Position numbers and translations under genes: made by a program. 64,000 nucleotides of DNA from Cohnella hashimotonis (GTDB lineage Bacteria; Bacillota; Bacilli; Paenibacillales; Paenibacillaceae), in contig NZ_JAGRPV010000001.1 in assembly GCF_030014955.1 (NCBI RefSeq), positions 2,356,001 to 2,420,000 of the forward strand, given 5' to 3'. Of this stretch, positions 1 through 8,667 are shown piece after piece (the stretch's first letter is position 1; each line of letters begins with the position of its first letter). The notes beneath the pieces are model-generated. The model saw only the letters and a program-made list of their open reading frames with translations, was not told the DNA's origin and did not search any database.

Positions 1-1
1 G

Positions 2-1210
2 CTGAAGCTAAGTCTTGCCAGGCATATGCCGATCGTTCGCCATAACTACATGGTCGGGCTGCTGTTCGGGTCCGCTCAATCTGCAGGTCGAGGCGGAGAC
101 ATCGGATCGATTCTGGGGATCGGGCACGAGGGGCGCCGGATAGCAAGCTTCGCGCTGCGCGTGAAACGGCAGCCGAATGCCGATCCGCAAGAGGCGATGG
201 CCGGCGATTTTCACATGATCGAGCAGCTGGAGCAAGCTGGCGGCGTGGCGGACGTCCGTGCGATTCGCGACGAGCAGGCGCAAATTTTAGGTTTTATCAG
301 CTTTCCGGAGTCAATGCCGGACGCAGAAGTCGCAACGCGAATGCGAAGCTGGCTGAACGAAACGAATGAATCTTATTTACTCTGTCTGGGCGGCTGCTAT
401 CCTTCCGATGACGTCGCGATCGCACGATCGTTCGCCGAGGCGGACGAGGCGCTCGACTATGCGTTTTTATACCCGCATGCCGAAGTGCTGCGGTATGACG
501 AGCTCCGGCTCGGGGATTTAAAGGAGCCGGTCGGCCAGCCAAGAGCGTTGGAGGAACTGCCGGCTTCGATACGCGCGGGCGATCTCAAGCGAACGCAGCA
601 GCTGCTCGGCGAACTGTTCGCGGATATCCGCGGCGGCGAATTTACGATTCGCTACTGCCGCAATTTGATGCTGGATATCGTGCTCTACGTCGACAAGACG
701 ATGCAGCAGCTCGGTTTTTCCGCGGCGGAGATGGCGGGCGGCGATCTGCGGGAGCTGTATCAAGGCGTCGTGGATGCCGACCGGTTCGAGGGCTGGATGA
801 CCCGGCTGTCGGAGACGCTTGTAGCCGCAGTCAACGACCGCAAGCAGCATTTCGACCACGAGTTTGCCGAGAAAATCGTATCCTTCGTGAAGGGCAGCAT
901 CTCCCACCAGCTGTCGCTCGCTTTTGTGGCCGAGCATGTCGGCGTCAGTCCGACGTATTTGAGCAAGATCTTCAAGTCGATTACAGGCAGCAACTTCAAC
1001 GAATACGTCACCGAGCTGAGGCTGGAGCGGGCCGAGGCGCTGCTTCGCGACAAAAAACTGTCTGTTCAGGAAATCTCGTACCGCGTCGGCTACCAGTCGA
1101 CGCATCATTTTATTCGTTTGTTCAAGGAAAAGCACGCGATGACGCCCAAGCAGTATCAAAAGGCGCTGATCGGCGACGATTCCGCTGCGGACGAAGAAGA
1201 GCAGCCTTAA
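2..1210 (+). CDS. AraC-type HTH regulator, 5' end outside window
   Basis: The reading frame is open to the left edge, so this is the C-terminal part (about 400 residues) of a longer protein. The last 100 residues are a typical AraC DNA-binding domain with two helix-turn-helices: the first around LAFVAEHVGVSPTYLSKIFK and the second around VQEISYRVGYQSTHHFIRLF, then the family end MTPKQYQ. The part before it resembles the degenerate-cyclase or linker region of membrane-anchored AraC sensors and YesN-type regulators of Paenibacillaceae, with the characteristic R-S-F-A-E-A-D-E-A-L run. It lies 38 bp upstream of the metallopeptidase/isomerase fusion on the same strand and may regulate it. A first methionine exists at 26, but similarity of the residues before it cannot be judged from the window. 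Confidence 0.88.
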   Translation: MKLSLARHMPIVRHNYMVGLLFGSAQSAGRGGDIGSILGIGHEGRRIASFALRVKRQPNADPQEAMAGDFHMIEQLEQAGGVADVRAIRDEQAQILGFISFPESMPDAEVATRMRSWLNETNESYLLCLGGCYPSDDVAIARSFAEADEALDYAFLYPHAEVLRYDELRLGDLKEPVGQPRALEELPASIRAGDLKRTQQLLGELFADIRGGEFTIRYCRNLMLDIVLYVDKTMQQLGFSAAEMAGGDLRELYQGVVDADRFEGWMTRLSETLVAAVNDRKQHFDHEFAEKIVSFVKGSISHQLSLAFVAEHVGVSPTYLSKIFKSITGSNFNEYVTELRLERAEALLRDKKLSVQEISYRVGYQSTHHFIRLFKEKHAMTPKQYQKALIGDDSAADEEEQP

Positions 1211-1248
1211 AAGTATCAACTAACAGGCGTCAATCAAGGAGGATTCGC

Positions 1249-3288
1249 ATGAGAATTTTAACGGGCACGCTGATGCACGAGACCAATACGTTTAATCCGC
1301 AGTCGACCGTGTTGGCGGACTTTCGCCCGCTTCTGGGCGATGCGCTGTTCACGCATGACTTTTGGCGAGGCAACGCCGAGTCGACGGGCGGGATCGTCGA
1401 GACGCTGCAGGCCGAAGGCGTGGAGGTGCTGCCATCGGTTCATGCGGTGGCCATGGTGTCGGGCACGGTAACGGATGAAGCTTATGCGGAGATTAGGTCT
1501 TCGATTCTCGAAGCCATCCGCGCGGCCGGTCCGCTCGACGGCATTTGCTTCTGCCTGCACGGCTCGATGCGCACCGCATCGATCGCCGATCCGGAGGGCG
1601 ACCTGATGAGCGCGATCCGCGGCATCGTCGGACCGCGGCTGCCGATCGTCGTCACGCTCGATATGCACGCGAAGGTGACCGACGCGCTGATCCGCAGCGT
1701 CAATGCCTTTGCCGTGTTCAGAACCGCGCCGCATACGGACCGTTACGATACGGGCGTCCGCGCGGCCGAGCTTCTGCTGCGCATCATCCGGCGCAAGCTT
1801 GACGTCGTGACGGTAGCGGCGAAAATTCCGTTTCTCGTCTGCGGCGAAAATTCGATGACGGATGTCGAGCCGATGCGGGAGCTGATCGCGGCCGTCTACG
1901 AGACGTCGCGTCAAAAGCATGTGCTGAACGCGGATTATACGCTAGGCTTCCCGTGGGCGGATACGCCGCATCACGGCGCTTGCGCGCTCATATCCGGCGA
2001 GACCGTCCATAGGGATGCGCTCATAGACGATGCGCTGAGCCTGGCAAGCCGCATGTGGGAGAAGCGCGAGCAGTTCGTGTTCTCGGAGCGCGCGTATCCG
2101 CTGGATGAGGCGCTGGACGAGGCGCTGCGCGAACGCGAGGGGCTCGCCATCGTGTCGGATACGGGCGACAATCCTACTGCCGGCGCGGCGGGCGATCTGA
2201 CGATCGTGCTCGAACGGCTGCTCGCACGCGGGATCAGCGGGACGCTGGTCGCGGTGATCGCCGATCCTGCATCTTACGAGGTTTGCCTGGCGGCGGGAGC
2301 AGGAGCGGAAGTCGAGCTGGCGCTCGGCAAACGGACCACCGACAGCGACGAACCGTTTCACGCGCGCGCCATCGTGCTGTCGGTCCATGCCGGGCTCGAT
2401 CGTGCGGGTCACAGCAAGGAGATCAGCGACGCCGCGGTCGTGCGGATCGGCGAGGTGGACGTCATCGTCGCGAAGCGGCGCATCGCCGTCTACGATCCGG
2501 CTTATTTGACGCAGCTCGGACTAGACATTTCGCAGTATCGGCTCATCGTCGTCAAGAGCGGCTACTTGAGTCCGCAATACCGCAGTCTCGGCACGAAGAC
2601 GCTTTTTGCGCTGACGCCCGGGCATTCGAGCATCGTGCTGCGCGCGCTCCGATTTTCAAAGGCGCCGGATCCGCTGTATCCGAGGGAGCTGGACACTGTC
2701 TGGCGCGCGGACGAAGAAAGGAAGCGCATGGCTGCGGAAGCGGAGCTTCTGCCTATGAGGGGGATCATTTCGGATCACGCGCACGAGCCGATCTTCGCGA
2801 TCCCGTTCAGCCCGGCCGGTTATGAGAAATACGGCGCGCACGTGACGCGGCGGAGGCTGTCGCAACTTCGTCATCTGTATGGCGATCCCGTTGCCGTCGA
2901 TCAAATATTGGCACGAGAGGACCCGGTCGTCTACGAGGTATACGAGATGCCTTATCCGTACCGGGAGACCGACTTGCTCATCAATATCACGGTTCTGTAT
3001 CCGGGGCGCGTCGGCGGCGAGCCGTACATGACGAAAGGCCACTTCCATGCGGAGCCGGATACGGCCGAGGCCGTTATCGGCCTTGAAGGCGATGGTGAAA
3101 TGCTACTTCAACGCAGAGATGGCGAACTGCGTAAGGTACCTGTGAGCGAAGGAACGATCAGCTACGCCGGAGGCGGCTGGGCGCATCGCGTCGTTAATAC
3201 GGGCTCGCGTCCGCTTGTGTTCTTTGCGGTGAGCGGCGCGAATATCGTTCACGACTATGAGACGGCGGAGCGGTTGAATTTCAGTTAA
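1249..3288 (+). CDS. MlrC-type M81 metallopeptidase fused to cupin glucose-6-phosphate isomerase
   Basis: This 679-residue protein has two complete domains. Residues 1 to about 480 match the M81/MlrC (microcystinase C) family: the N-terminal GTLMHETNTFNP signature, CLHGSM, TLDMHAK and the HTDRYDTG metal-site segment. Residues from about 497 to the end match the archaeal-type cupin phosphoglucose isomerase family: YMTKGHFH (His598, His600), a following acidic residue and GGWAHRVVN (His646), which together give the usual cupin metal ligands. Each half has about the normal length of its stand-alone family, so this is a fusion rather than a remnant. The start is set by AAGGAGGATT eight bases upstream. 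The isomerase half should interconvert glucose- and fructose-6-phosphate; the substrate of the MlrC half is unknown. It converges with the AraC gene at 3319, leaving only 30 bp between them. Confidence 0.9.
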   Translation: MRILTGTLMHETNTFNPQSTVLADFRPLLGDALFTHDFWRGNAESTGGIVETLQAEGVEVLPSVHAVAMVSGTVTDEAYAEIRSSILEAIRAAGPLDGICFCLHGSMRTASIADPEGDLMSAIRGIVGPRLPIVVTLDMHAKVTDALIRSVNAFAVFRTAPHTDRYDTGVRAAELLLRIIRRKLDVVTVAAKIPFLVCGENSMTDVEPMRELIAAVYETSRQKHVLNADYTLGFPWADTPHHGACALISGETVHRDALIDDALSLASRMWEKREQFVFSERAYPLDEALDEALREREGLAIVSDTGDNPTAGAAGDLTIVLERLLARGISGTLVAVIADPASYEVCLAAGAGAEVELALGKRTTDSDEPFHARAIVLSVHAGLDRAGHSKEISDAAVVRIGEVDVIVAKRRIAVYDPAYLTQLGLDISQYRLIVVKSGYLSPQYRSLGTKTLFALTPGHSSIVLRALRFSKAPDPLYPRELDTVWRADEERKRMAAEAELLPMRGIISDHAHEPIFAIPFSPAGYEKYGAHVTRRRLSQLRHLYGDPVAVDQILAREDPVVYEVYEMPYPYRETDLLINITVLYPGRVGGEPYMTKGHFHAEPDTAEAVIGLEGDGEMLLQRRDGELRKVPVSEGTISYAGGGWAHRVVNTGSRPLVFFAVSGANIVHDYETAERLNFS

Positions 3289-3318
3289 GGCGGCTGGACG
3301 GTGCCATACGGTTACCCG

Positions 3319-4200
3319 TCAGGTTCTTCGGCTGATCCGGTACTGCAGCGGCGTGACGCCGACATGTTTTTTAAACAGCTTGGCGAAATAAGGGACGTTC
3401 GTGAGGCCGATGCGCCTGGCGACATCCCGCACTGGCAGGGACGTCGCCGCAAGCAGCAGGCAGGCCTCGCGCAGCCTCCGCGCCTTCAAGTAATCGGTCA
3501 GCGTCGTACCCGTTTCCAGATGGAACAGCCGGGAGAGATGGGCGGGGGAGACAAATAGCGCCTCGGCCATACGGCTTAGATCGAACGCCTCCTGAAAGTG
3601 GGATTCGATCCATTGCATTGATTTTTCCGCATAACGAAGGTTTCGCAGAGGCGCATCCGGCCCCGAGACCTGCCCCCCTGCCGCTGTATATAGACGGCGA
3701 AGGAGCTGCAGGAGGCCGACGAACAACAGCGTCCACTCCTCCGTTTGCCGCTCCGATTGATCTCCCGCTTGACGCATGGCGGCTGCACCATGCGCCAGAA
3801 GCAACTCGGCTTCCGCTGCATGCTCGCCGAGCGCGATGTGCTGGATGACCAGGTCGCCTTGCCACAGCTGGCGGAAAAAACGATTTAAAGACGGAAAGCT
3901 TGCCAGCTGTGCATCCATGACGGCCGGATCGACCACAAGAACGGTGCGGACGTATGCCGTCTCCGCATTCATATGGATGCGGTGCAGCTGGTAAGGCTGA
4001 AACAGCAGTAAGGAGCCTTCCGCCACCTGAACGAGCTGGTCCCCGACGATCGCCTGGCCGCTTCCCTGATGCACGTATAGCAGCTCCATGCCTTGATGGG
4101 CATGGAAATAAAAATAGTCGGGGTGCCGGCTGAGATAATTCAGGCTGTAGTGGTTTTTGAGCTCGATCGTTTCGATCAGGCTGGCGCTTGGCGAGGACAT
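3319..4200 (-). CDS. AraC family regulator with N-terminal cupin sensor
   Basis: This 293-residue protein has the classic AraC layout. Residues about 15-150 form a cupin-type ligand-binding domain (YFYFHAHQGMELLYVHQGSG). Residues about 190-293 carry the two HTH motifs (FDLSRMAEALFVSPAHLSRLF and PVRDVARRIGLTNVPYFAKLF) and end VTPLQY. It has no membrane segment, so it should sense a soluble sugar or sugar phosphate in the cytoplasm. It is divergent from the mannose-6-phosphate isomerase gene with only about 55 bp between start codons, so it probably controls that gene and itself. AAAGGAG lies upstream of the ATG. Confidence 0.92.
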   Translation of the reverse strand: MSSPSASLIETIELKNHYSLNYLSRHPDYFYFHAHQGMELLYVHQGSGQAIVGDQLVQVAEGSLLLFQPYQLHRIHMNAETAYVRTVLVVDPAVMDAQLASFPSLNRFFRQLWQGDLVIQHIALGEHAAEAELLLAHGAAAMRQAGDQSERQTEEWTLLFVGLLQLLRRLYTAAGGQVSGPDAPLRNLRYAEKSMQWIESHFQEAFDLSRMAEALFVSPAHLSRLFHLETGTTLTDYLKARRLREACLLLAATSLPVRDVARRIGLTNVPYFAKLFKKHVGVTPLQYRISRRT

Positions 4201-4255
4201 GGCGGCGGGCTCCTTTGCTGGCTATCGGATACAGGTATCATATCACAGGGTGAAG

Positions 4256-6067
4256 ATGAAAGAAGTCGAGGTGAGCGAATTGTTCAACAAGCGGCCGGTC
4301 AATCCGGCGCGTCACATACAGGTCCATATGATTCGCGGTTATGAGGAGCTTCTCCGTGAAGTCGTAAAGCCGTTCGACAGGGCAGGCGGACAACGAACCC
4401 TGATCGTTGACGGCACGCATGGCGCGGACTTTGACGGCTTTGTCGGAGCACTGGCGGCTTATCTGTCAGACCGTTCTATTAAATTTACGATCTATCCGAC
4501 GACCAAATACATGAAAAGCGGCGCACAGTTGCAACAATGGTTCGCTGGTGACATCTCTGACAATCGCTCCTTCGGAAAAATGACGACGGGAAGCATCGGG
4601 GACTATTTCGAGCCGGAAGCGCGGGAAACACTCCGCAGCGAGCTTCGGCGCCGGTCGCCGCAAGAGGAGGAACGCCGGAACCGCTGGACGGTGATTCTCG
4701 GCCCGGGCGCTGCCTGGCTATCCGGGGACTCCGATTTTCGCCTGTTTTTAGACATAACAAGAGAAAACCAGCAGATTCTGCATCAGAAGGGCCTGCAAAA
4801 CTTCGGATTCAATGACAACATGGACACGTTGGAAAAATACAAGATTGCCTTTTTTGTCGAGTGGCCGATTCTCGAAACGTATCGCAAGCGCGTAGTCGGA
4901 AAGTTTGATTTTTACGTGGACATGAATGCGGAACAAACGCCTGTCGCGGTCACTGCCGACGATTTGAGCGGGCTCATTCGTGCCGTCGCTGCCGGCCCGA
5001 TGCGGGTCAAGCCGTTTTTTGCTCCCGGCGTGTGGGGCGGGCAGTACCTCAAGAAGCTGGCTGATCTGCCGGACGATTGGGTCAACTGCGCATGGAGCTT
5101 CGAGCCGATCGCTCCCGAGAACTCCATATTGATCGGATGCGAGGGTGGGGAAATCGAGGTGCCGTTCACGCTTGTCATGAACGTAGCGTACCGCGACATC
5201 CTCGGCGAGCGCGTCAGCGGACTGTTCGGCGATTACTTCCCGATTCGCTTCGACTATTTGGATACGATCGGCGGGACGAACTTGTCCGTCCAGGTACATC
5301 CGAAGCAAGCGTACATTCGGGAGCGGTTCAACTACATCCTGGAGCAGCAAGAATCCTATTATATTATGGAGAAAAAGCAAGGCTCCAAGGTGTACCTCGG
5401 ATTGACCGAGACGGCGGCCGAGGATTCATTTCTGCCAGCGGTCGAGGCTGCGCAAGCGACCGGCACGCCGATCGAATTTACCGACTATGTGCAGGAATGG
5501 GACTGTGAAAAAGGGGACTTGTTTCTGATCCCGACCGGTACGGTCCACTGTTCGGGCAGCGACAACCTCGTGCTGGAAATCTCGGCAACCACCTGGTGGT
5601 TCACTTTCAAAATATACGACTACGTTCGCAAAGGTCTGGACGGCAACCCCCGGCCGATCAACATCGATCATGCCGCCGCCAATATCGATTGGTACAAGAA
5701 GCGGGACTGGGTGGAGCGGGAGCTGATCGCTAGGCCGGTAGAGACCGGGCGGCAGGGAGAGAGCGTGGAGTACGAGCTGGGCAGCCGGGAGGATCTGCTT
5801 TTCTACGTCAATCGCCTTCATCTAACCTCCGTGTGGGAGGACGATACGCGCGGCGAAGTGCTGCTGCTGAACCTGGTCGAGGGCCAGCGCGTACGGATCG
5901 AGCCGCTCGCCGTGCCGGAAGCAGCGGTCGAGTTCGCCTATGCGGAATCCTATATTTTGCCTGCGGCGGTCGGCGCTTTCCGCATTCACAATCTTGGCGA
6001 CGTGCCGGCTAAGTTGATCAAGGCAGGCGTGTCCCCGCAATGGAATCAGGCGGTCATCGATGGATGA
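4256..6067 (+). CDS. Two-domain class I mannose-6-phosphate isomerase
   Basis: This 603-residue protein carries a class I phosphomannose isomerase domain in its C-terminal two thirds. It opens at VKPFFAPGVWGGQYLKKL and contains the zinc-site segment GGTNLSVQVHPKQAY and the later IPTGTVHCSG segment, which supplies a further histidine. The first 230 or so residues look like a nucleotide-kinase-like fold (RTLIVDGTHGADFDGF, then VILGPGAAWL), but no Walker A GKS/T is visible, so that domain is probably not an active kinase. The predicted reaction is mannose-6-phosphate to fructose-6-phosphate. The start is uncertain: ATG 4256 and GTG 4250 are both possible and neither has a strong ribosome binding site. 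An in-frame ATG at 4157 lies inside the divergent AraC gene and is unlikely. The end overlaps the next gene by 8 bp, implying translational coupling. Confidence 0.88.
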   Translation: MKEVEVSELFNKRPVNPARHIQVHMIRGYEELLREVVKPFDRAGGQRTLIVDGTHGADFDGFVGALAAYLSDRSIKFTIYPTTKYMKSGAQLQQWFAGDISDNRSFGKMTTGSIGDYFEPEARETLRSELRRRSPQEEERRNRWTVILGPGAAWLSGDSDFRLFLDITRENQQILHQKGLQNFGFNDNMDTLEKYKIAFFVEWPILETYRKRVVGKFDFYVDMNAEQTPVAVTADDLSGLIRAVAAGPMRVKPFFAPGVWGGQYLKKLADLPDDWVNCAWSFEPIAPENSILIGCEGGEIEVPFTLVMNVAYRDILGERVSGLFGDYFPIRFDYLDTIGGTNLSVQVHPKQAYIRERFNYILEQQESYYIMEKKQGSKVYLGLTETAAEDSFLPAVEAAQATGTPIEFTDYVQEWDCEKGDLFLIPTGTVHCSGSDNLVLEISATTWWFTFKIYDYVRKGLDGNPRPINIDHAAANIDWYKKRDWVERELIARPVETGRQGESVEYELGSREDLLFYVNRLHLTSVWEDDTRGEVLLLNLVEGQRVRIEPLAVPEAAVEFAYAESYILPAAVGAFRIHNLGDVPAKLIKAGVSPQWNQAVIDG

Positions 6068-6980
6068 GTACATTTTGGCATTTGATGTAGGAGGCACGTA
6101 CATCAAATCTGCGGCGTTAACCTCTTCCGGCCGGATTCACGAACAGACGGTGGCGGTTTACCCTGCCCAGTCCGGATTAGCCAAACGGGAGCTGCTGGAT
6201 TATTTGGCTTCGCTCGCGATCGCGCAAGCCGGAAGGCTTTGCGGTCAAGCCGTATTGCGAGGGATCGGTTATGCGTTCCCTGGACCGTTCGATTATGAAC
6301 GCGGGATCAGCTATATACGGGGATTGGAAAAATACGAGAGCTTGTATGGCGTCAACTTGCGGCAGGAGATCACAAGCCGATTGCTAGCGTCGGCCGATCC
6401 GACGCTGACGATGTCTCCTGCGTTTCGCATCGCGTTTGCAAATGACGCCAGTTTGTTTGCGCTTGGAGAGTGGATGAGAGGAAAGGCAAGGGGATACGCC
6501 CGAGCCGTATGCATCACGATCGGCACCGGAATCGGGTCCGCCTTTTTGGACCAAGGCCGGCTGGTCGTCGATTCAGCGAATGTGCCGCCTGACGGCTGGA
6601 TTTATCGTTTGCCGTATCGCGACAGAACGGTGGATGCTTATATCTCCGAGCGCGGCATCTTGCGCTTGGCTGAGTCGCGCGGCTTCGTTAAAGACGGCTT
6701 GCAGGTGAAATGGCTAGCTGCGATGGCGCACGAAGAGGATCAGGACGCAATCATCGTCTTTCAGCAATTTGGTCGTTATCTCGGCGAAGTCTTAAACCAG
6801 TATGTGTCGCCATATCAACCTGATGCAGTGGTCCTGGGAGGCCAGATTGCTAAAAGCAGCGAGCTGTTCATGTCCGCTCTGCTTGATGAGCTGCAAAACA
6901 AAGATATGGATGTTGTCTCAACGGAAGATACTTCGACTAGTACTTATGTTGGGGCAGCCCGTTTGCTCGAAATGTATTAG
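6060..6980 (+). CDS. ROK family sugar kinase-like protein
   Basis: This 306-residue protein begins with the ROK/hexokinase phosphate-1 motif (FDVGGTYIK) and has a second conserved block CITIGTGIGSAFLDQGRL and the late VVLGGQI segment. These support a cytoplasmic sugar kinase of the actin-like ATPase fold. The zinc-binding cysteine cluster usual in ROK glucokinases and repressors is absent; the segment after the glycine-rich loop reads DGWIYRLPYRDRTVD instead. It has no N-terminal HTH, so it is not a repressor. The start overlaps the stop of the isomerase gene, which suggests kinase and isomerase act in sequence, for example phosphorylating a hexose such as mannose before isomerisation. The substrate is inferred from the neighbour only. 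Confidence 0.9.
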   Translation: MDEYILAFDVGGTYIKSAALTSSGRIHEQTVAVYPAQSGLAKRELLDYLASLAIAQAGRLCGQAVLRGIGYAFPGPFDYERGISYIRGLEKYESLYGVNLRQEITSRLLASADPTLTMSPAFRIAFANDASLFALGEWMRGKARGYARAVCITIGTGIGSAFLDQGRLVVDSANVPPDGWIYRLPYRDRTVDAYISERGILRLAESRGFVKDGLQVKWLAAMAHEEDQDAIIVFQQFGRYLGEVLNQYVSPYQPDAVVLGGQIAKSSELFMSALLDELQNKDMDVVSTEDTSTSTYVGAARLLEMY

Positions 6981-6995
6981 CTTCATGCGCAAAGA

Positions 6996-7026
6996 CCTCT
7001 TCCGAAGCCAGAGGATTCGGAAAAGG
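6996..7026. terminator. Imperfect hairpin between convergent genes
   Basis: Arms CCTCTTCCGAA (6996-7006) and TTCGGAAAAGG (7016-7026) pair with one mismatch. The site lies between the convergent ROK and GntR genes, but neither side has a strong T-run, so termination is only a guess. Confidence 0.35.
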
Positions 7027-7065
7027 TACCTTAAGCTTTCTCCAGCACCTCCAATTCCATCAAGC

Positions 7066-7707
7066 TTATCTAATCAAGATGCGCTTGCCGTATTCAAGAT
7101 GCTCTTCCATGCAGGAGCCTGCGAATGAAGCGTCTCCGTCCCGGATGGCAGAAAATATTCGGAGATGATCCTGATAAGAAACCTGGATACGGTTTCGGTC
7201 CTTGCGCAGCACACTGAGACCAGTCGCAAATAACTTATCTTGCAACTGATTCATAGCCATCGTAATCTCCTTATTGCCATACACTTCGGCCAACTTGGCA
7301 TGAAAGCTTGAATCAGCTTCGGTAAATCGTTCATAATCGGCTTCGTTCATGAACGTCTCTTGTTCTGCGAGATTGGCTTCGAACCATGCGAGATCAACGG
7401 AGGCCCATTCCATTTGGGCCAATTTCCTGGCGACGAAGCCTTCAATTGCAATCCGATAATCGAACAGATCAAGTGCCCGATTTAGCGAGAATTCCGCGAC
7501 GGTCAACCCTTTGTTCGGGACATAATTGGCGAGTCCCTCTGCATCGAGTCGCTCGTACGCTGCGCGGATGGGCGTGCGGCTCATTGACAGCATCTCAACA
7601 AGAAGGCGCTCTGTAAGCACGTCGCCCGGTTTAAAGCGGCCGCTCAGGATAAGTTTCCGCAGCTCTAGGTAGGCTTTTTCTTTTAACGTCAATGGTTGAT
7701 CTTTCAT
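7066..7707 (-). CDS. GntR family regulator, FCD subfamily
   Basis: This 213-residue protein has an N-terminal winged helix (LRKLILSGRFKPGDVLTERL, then the recognition region SMSRTPIRAAYERLDAEGL). After it comes an all-helical FCD effector domain with the conserved arginine, aspartate and histidine positions (D-Y-R-I-A-I-E, then S-F-H-A-K-L). The start at 7707 is chosen because GGAGG lies five bases upstream; this GGAGG is encoded by the last codons of the preceding gene, whose TAA is one base away. The two genes are therefore cotranscribed. FCD regulators usually bind sugar acids, sugar phosphates or other carboxylates. The likely target is the palindromic site in the divergent promoter region near 8590. 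Confidence 0.92.
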   Translation of the reverse strand: MKDQPLTLKEKAYLELRKLILSGRFKPGDVLTERLLVEMLSMSRTPIRAAYERLDAEGLANYVPNKGLTVAEFSLNRALDLFDYRIAIEGFVARKLAQMEWASVDLAWFEANLAEQETFMNEADYERFTEADSSFHAKLAEVYGNKEITMAMNQLQDKLFATGLSVLRKDRNRIQVSYQDHLRIFSAIRDGDASFAGSCMEEHLEYGKRILIR

Positions 7708-7708
7708 C

Positions 7709-8524
7709 TTATCCTCCAATTGCATTGAACATCGGTTTTAAGAAGCCAAGGCTTCTCTCCATCCACTTTTGTTCCAGACTGACTGTGCTTTCGACCGTAC
7801 CTTGATAAGGTGTCCACAGCTCCAATATTGCGTTGGCATGGTCCTTTCGCTGGCGACGAACTTCATCAAGCAAATTCGGTATATTCAATTTTCCCAGGCC
7901 AGCGGAAGTTCCAGTAATGACGAATCCCATCTGGTGTTCGACACGCTTTATTTCGAAATCTTTAAGATGCAGATTGAGCAAGTAAGGCATCAAATTGCCG
8001 ATCACCTCCCTGGGGCTGTCCAGCGCACTGAAAGAATTTACCGTATCTAGACAACAGCCGACAAGCGGATCCGCGATCTCTTCGAACAGTCGTGCGAGCT
8101 GTTTCGTCGTGTGCAGGCCATGATTCTCGATGGAAAGCTGTACACCGGCTTTCTTGAAAAGTGGAAGAACTTGACGAATCTGCCGGACAGCATTGGCTGG
8201 GTCTGAGTCGATGATCAGTGTTCTCAACAGACGAGCGTCCAGCAACTGCGCGATGTGCAGATATCGAAGTAGATGAGCCGGATCCGTCCCCCGAGTGCCA
8301 ATTTCCAGTTCTACGTTAAGCGATTGAGCGGTCATTTTTAACCTCAGCAATTCGCCTTCAGACATGAGGTGAAGCGGCAGGTTGTCGGCAATTTGCACTA
8401 GTTGGATCCCATGCCGATAAGCCTCAAGTAAAAGACCTTGCGCGGTCAATGGAGAGGATGGCATATCATAACCTGTAACGCCTACTCTCCATGTTAATGT
8501 ATAGGAACTAATTCCTAGCTTCAA
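7709..8524 (-). CDS. Sugar phosphate isomerase/epimerase, TIM barrel
   Basis: This 271-residue protein belongs to the xylose-isomerase-like TIM-barrel family. It starts LKLGISSYTLTWRVGV and contains VQLSIENHG, the conserved metal-binding glutamate strand, then CCLDTVNSF, LHLKDFEI and AILELWTP. The start is set as TTG at 8524 because AAAGGAGG sits eight bases upstream; the upstream in-frame ATG at 8560 has no ribosome site. It is the first gene of a two-gene operon with the GntR regulator and is divergent from the oxidoreductase genes. It probably isomerises or epimerises an intermediate of the same catabolic route. The exact substrate cannot be read from the sequence. Confidence 0.88.
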   Translation of the reverse strand: MKLGISSYTLTWRVGVTGYDMPSSPLTAQGLLLEAYRHGIQLVQIADNLPLHLMSEGELLRLKMTAQSLNVELEIGTRGTDPAHLLRYLHIAQLLDARLLRTLIIDSDPANAVRQIRQVLPLFKKAGVQLSIENHGLHTTKQLARLFEEIADPLVGCCLDTVNSFSALDSPREVIGNLMPYLLNLHLKDFEIKRVEHQMGFVITGTSAGLGKLNIPNLLDEVRRQRKDHANAILELWTPYQGTVESTVSLEQKWMERSLGFLKPMFNAIGG

Positions 8525-8563
8525 GGCAGAAACCTCCTTTTTGAGAAAAATATTTAGCATACA

Positions 8564-8599
8564 GATATTGTATATAAAAATATTGATATTGTATACAAT
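8564..8599. promoter_or_regulatory. Candidate GntR operator pair
   Basis: The divergent intergenic region carries GATATTGTATA twice, at 8564-8574 and 8585-8595, spaced 21 bp (two helical turns). The second copy extends to a perfect 12 bp palindrome ATTGTATACAAT at 8588-8599. A TTGTATACAA core fits what FCD-type GntR proteins bind. Confidence 0.6.
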
Positions 8600-8667
8600 G
8601 TCGTGGCGTGATAAAGTGAGGACGTTACTTAGTACAGAATATGGACATATGGGAGGTATTTATAAAA

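Noticed and set aside
518..1219. 233-codon antisense ORF over the first AraC gene, and similar antisense ORFs over most genes
   Set aside because: They are shadows caused by GC-rich third positions of the real genes.
4157..4255. Upstream ATG start for the mannose-6-phosphate isomerase
   Set aside because: It lies inside the divergent AraC gene and adds 33 residues without family similarity; the divergent promoter must lie in this stretch.
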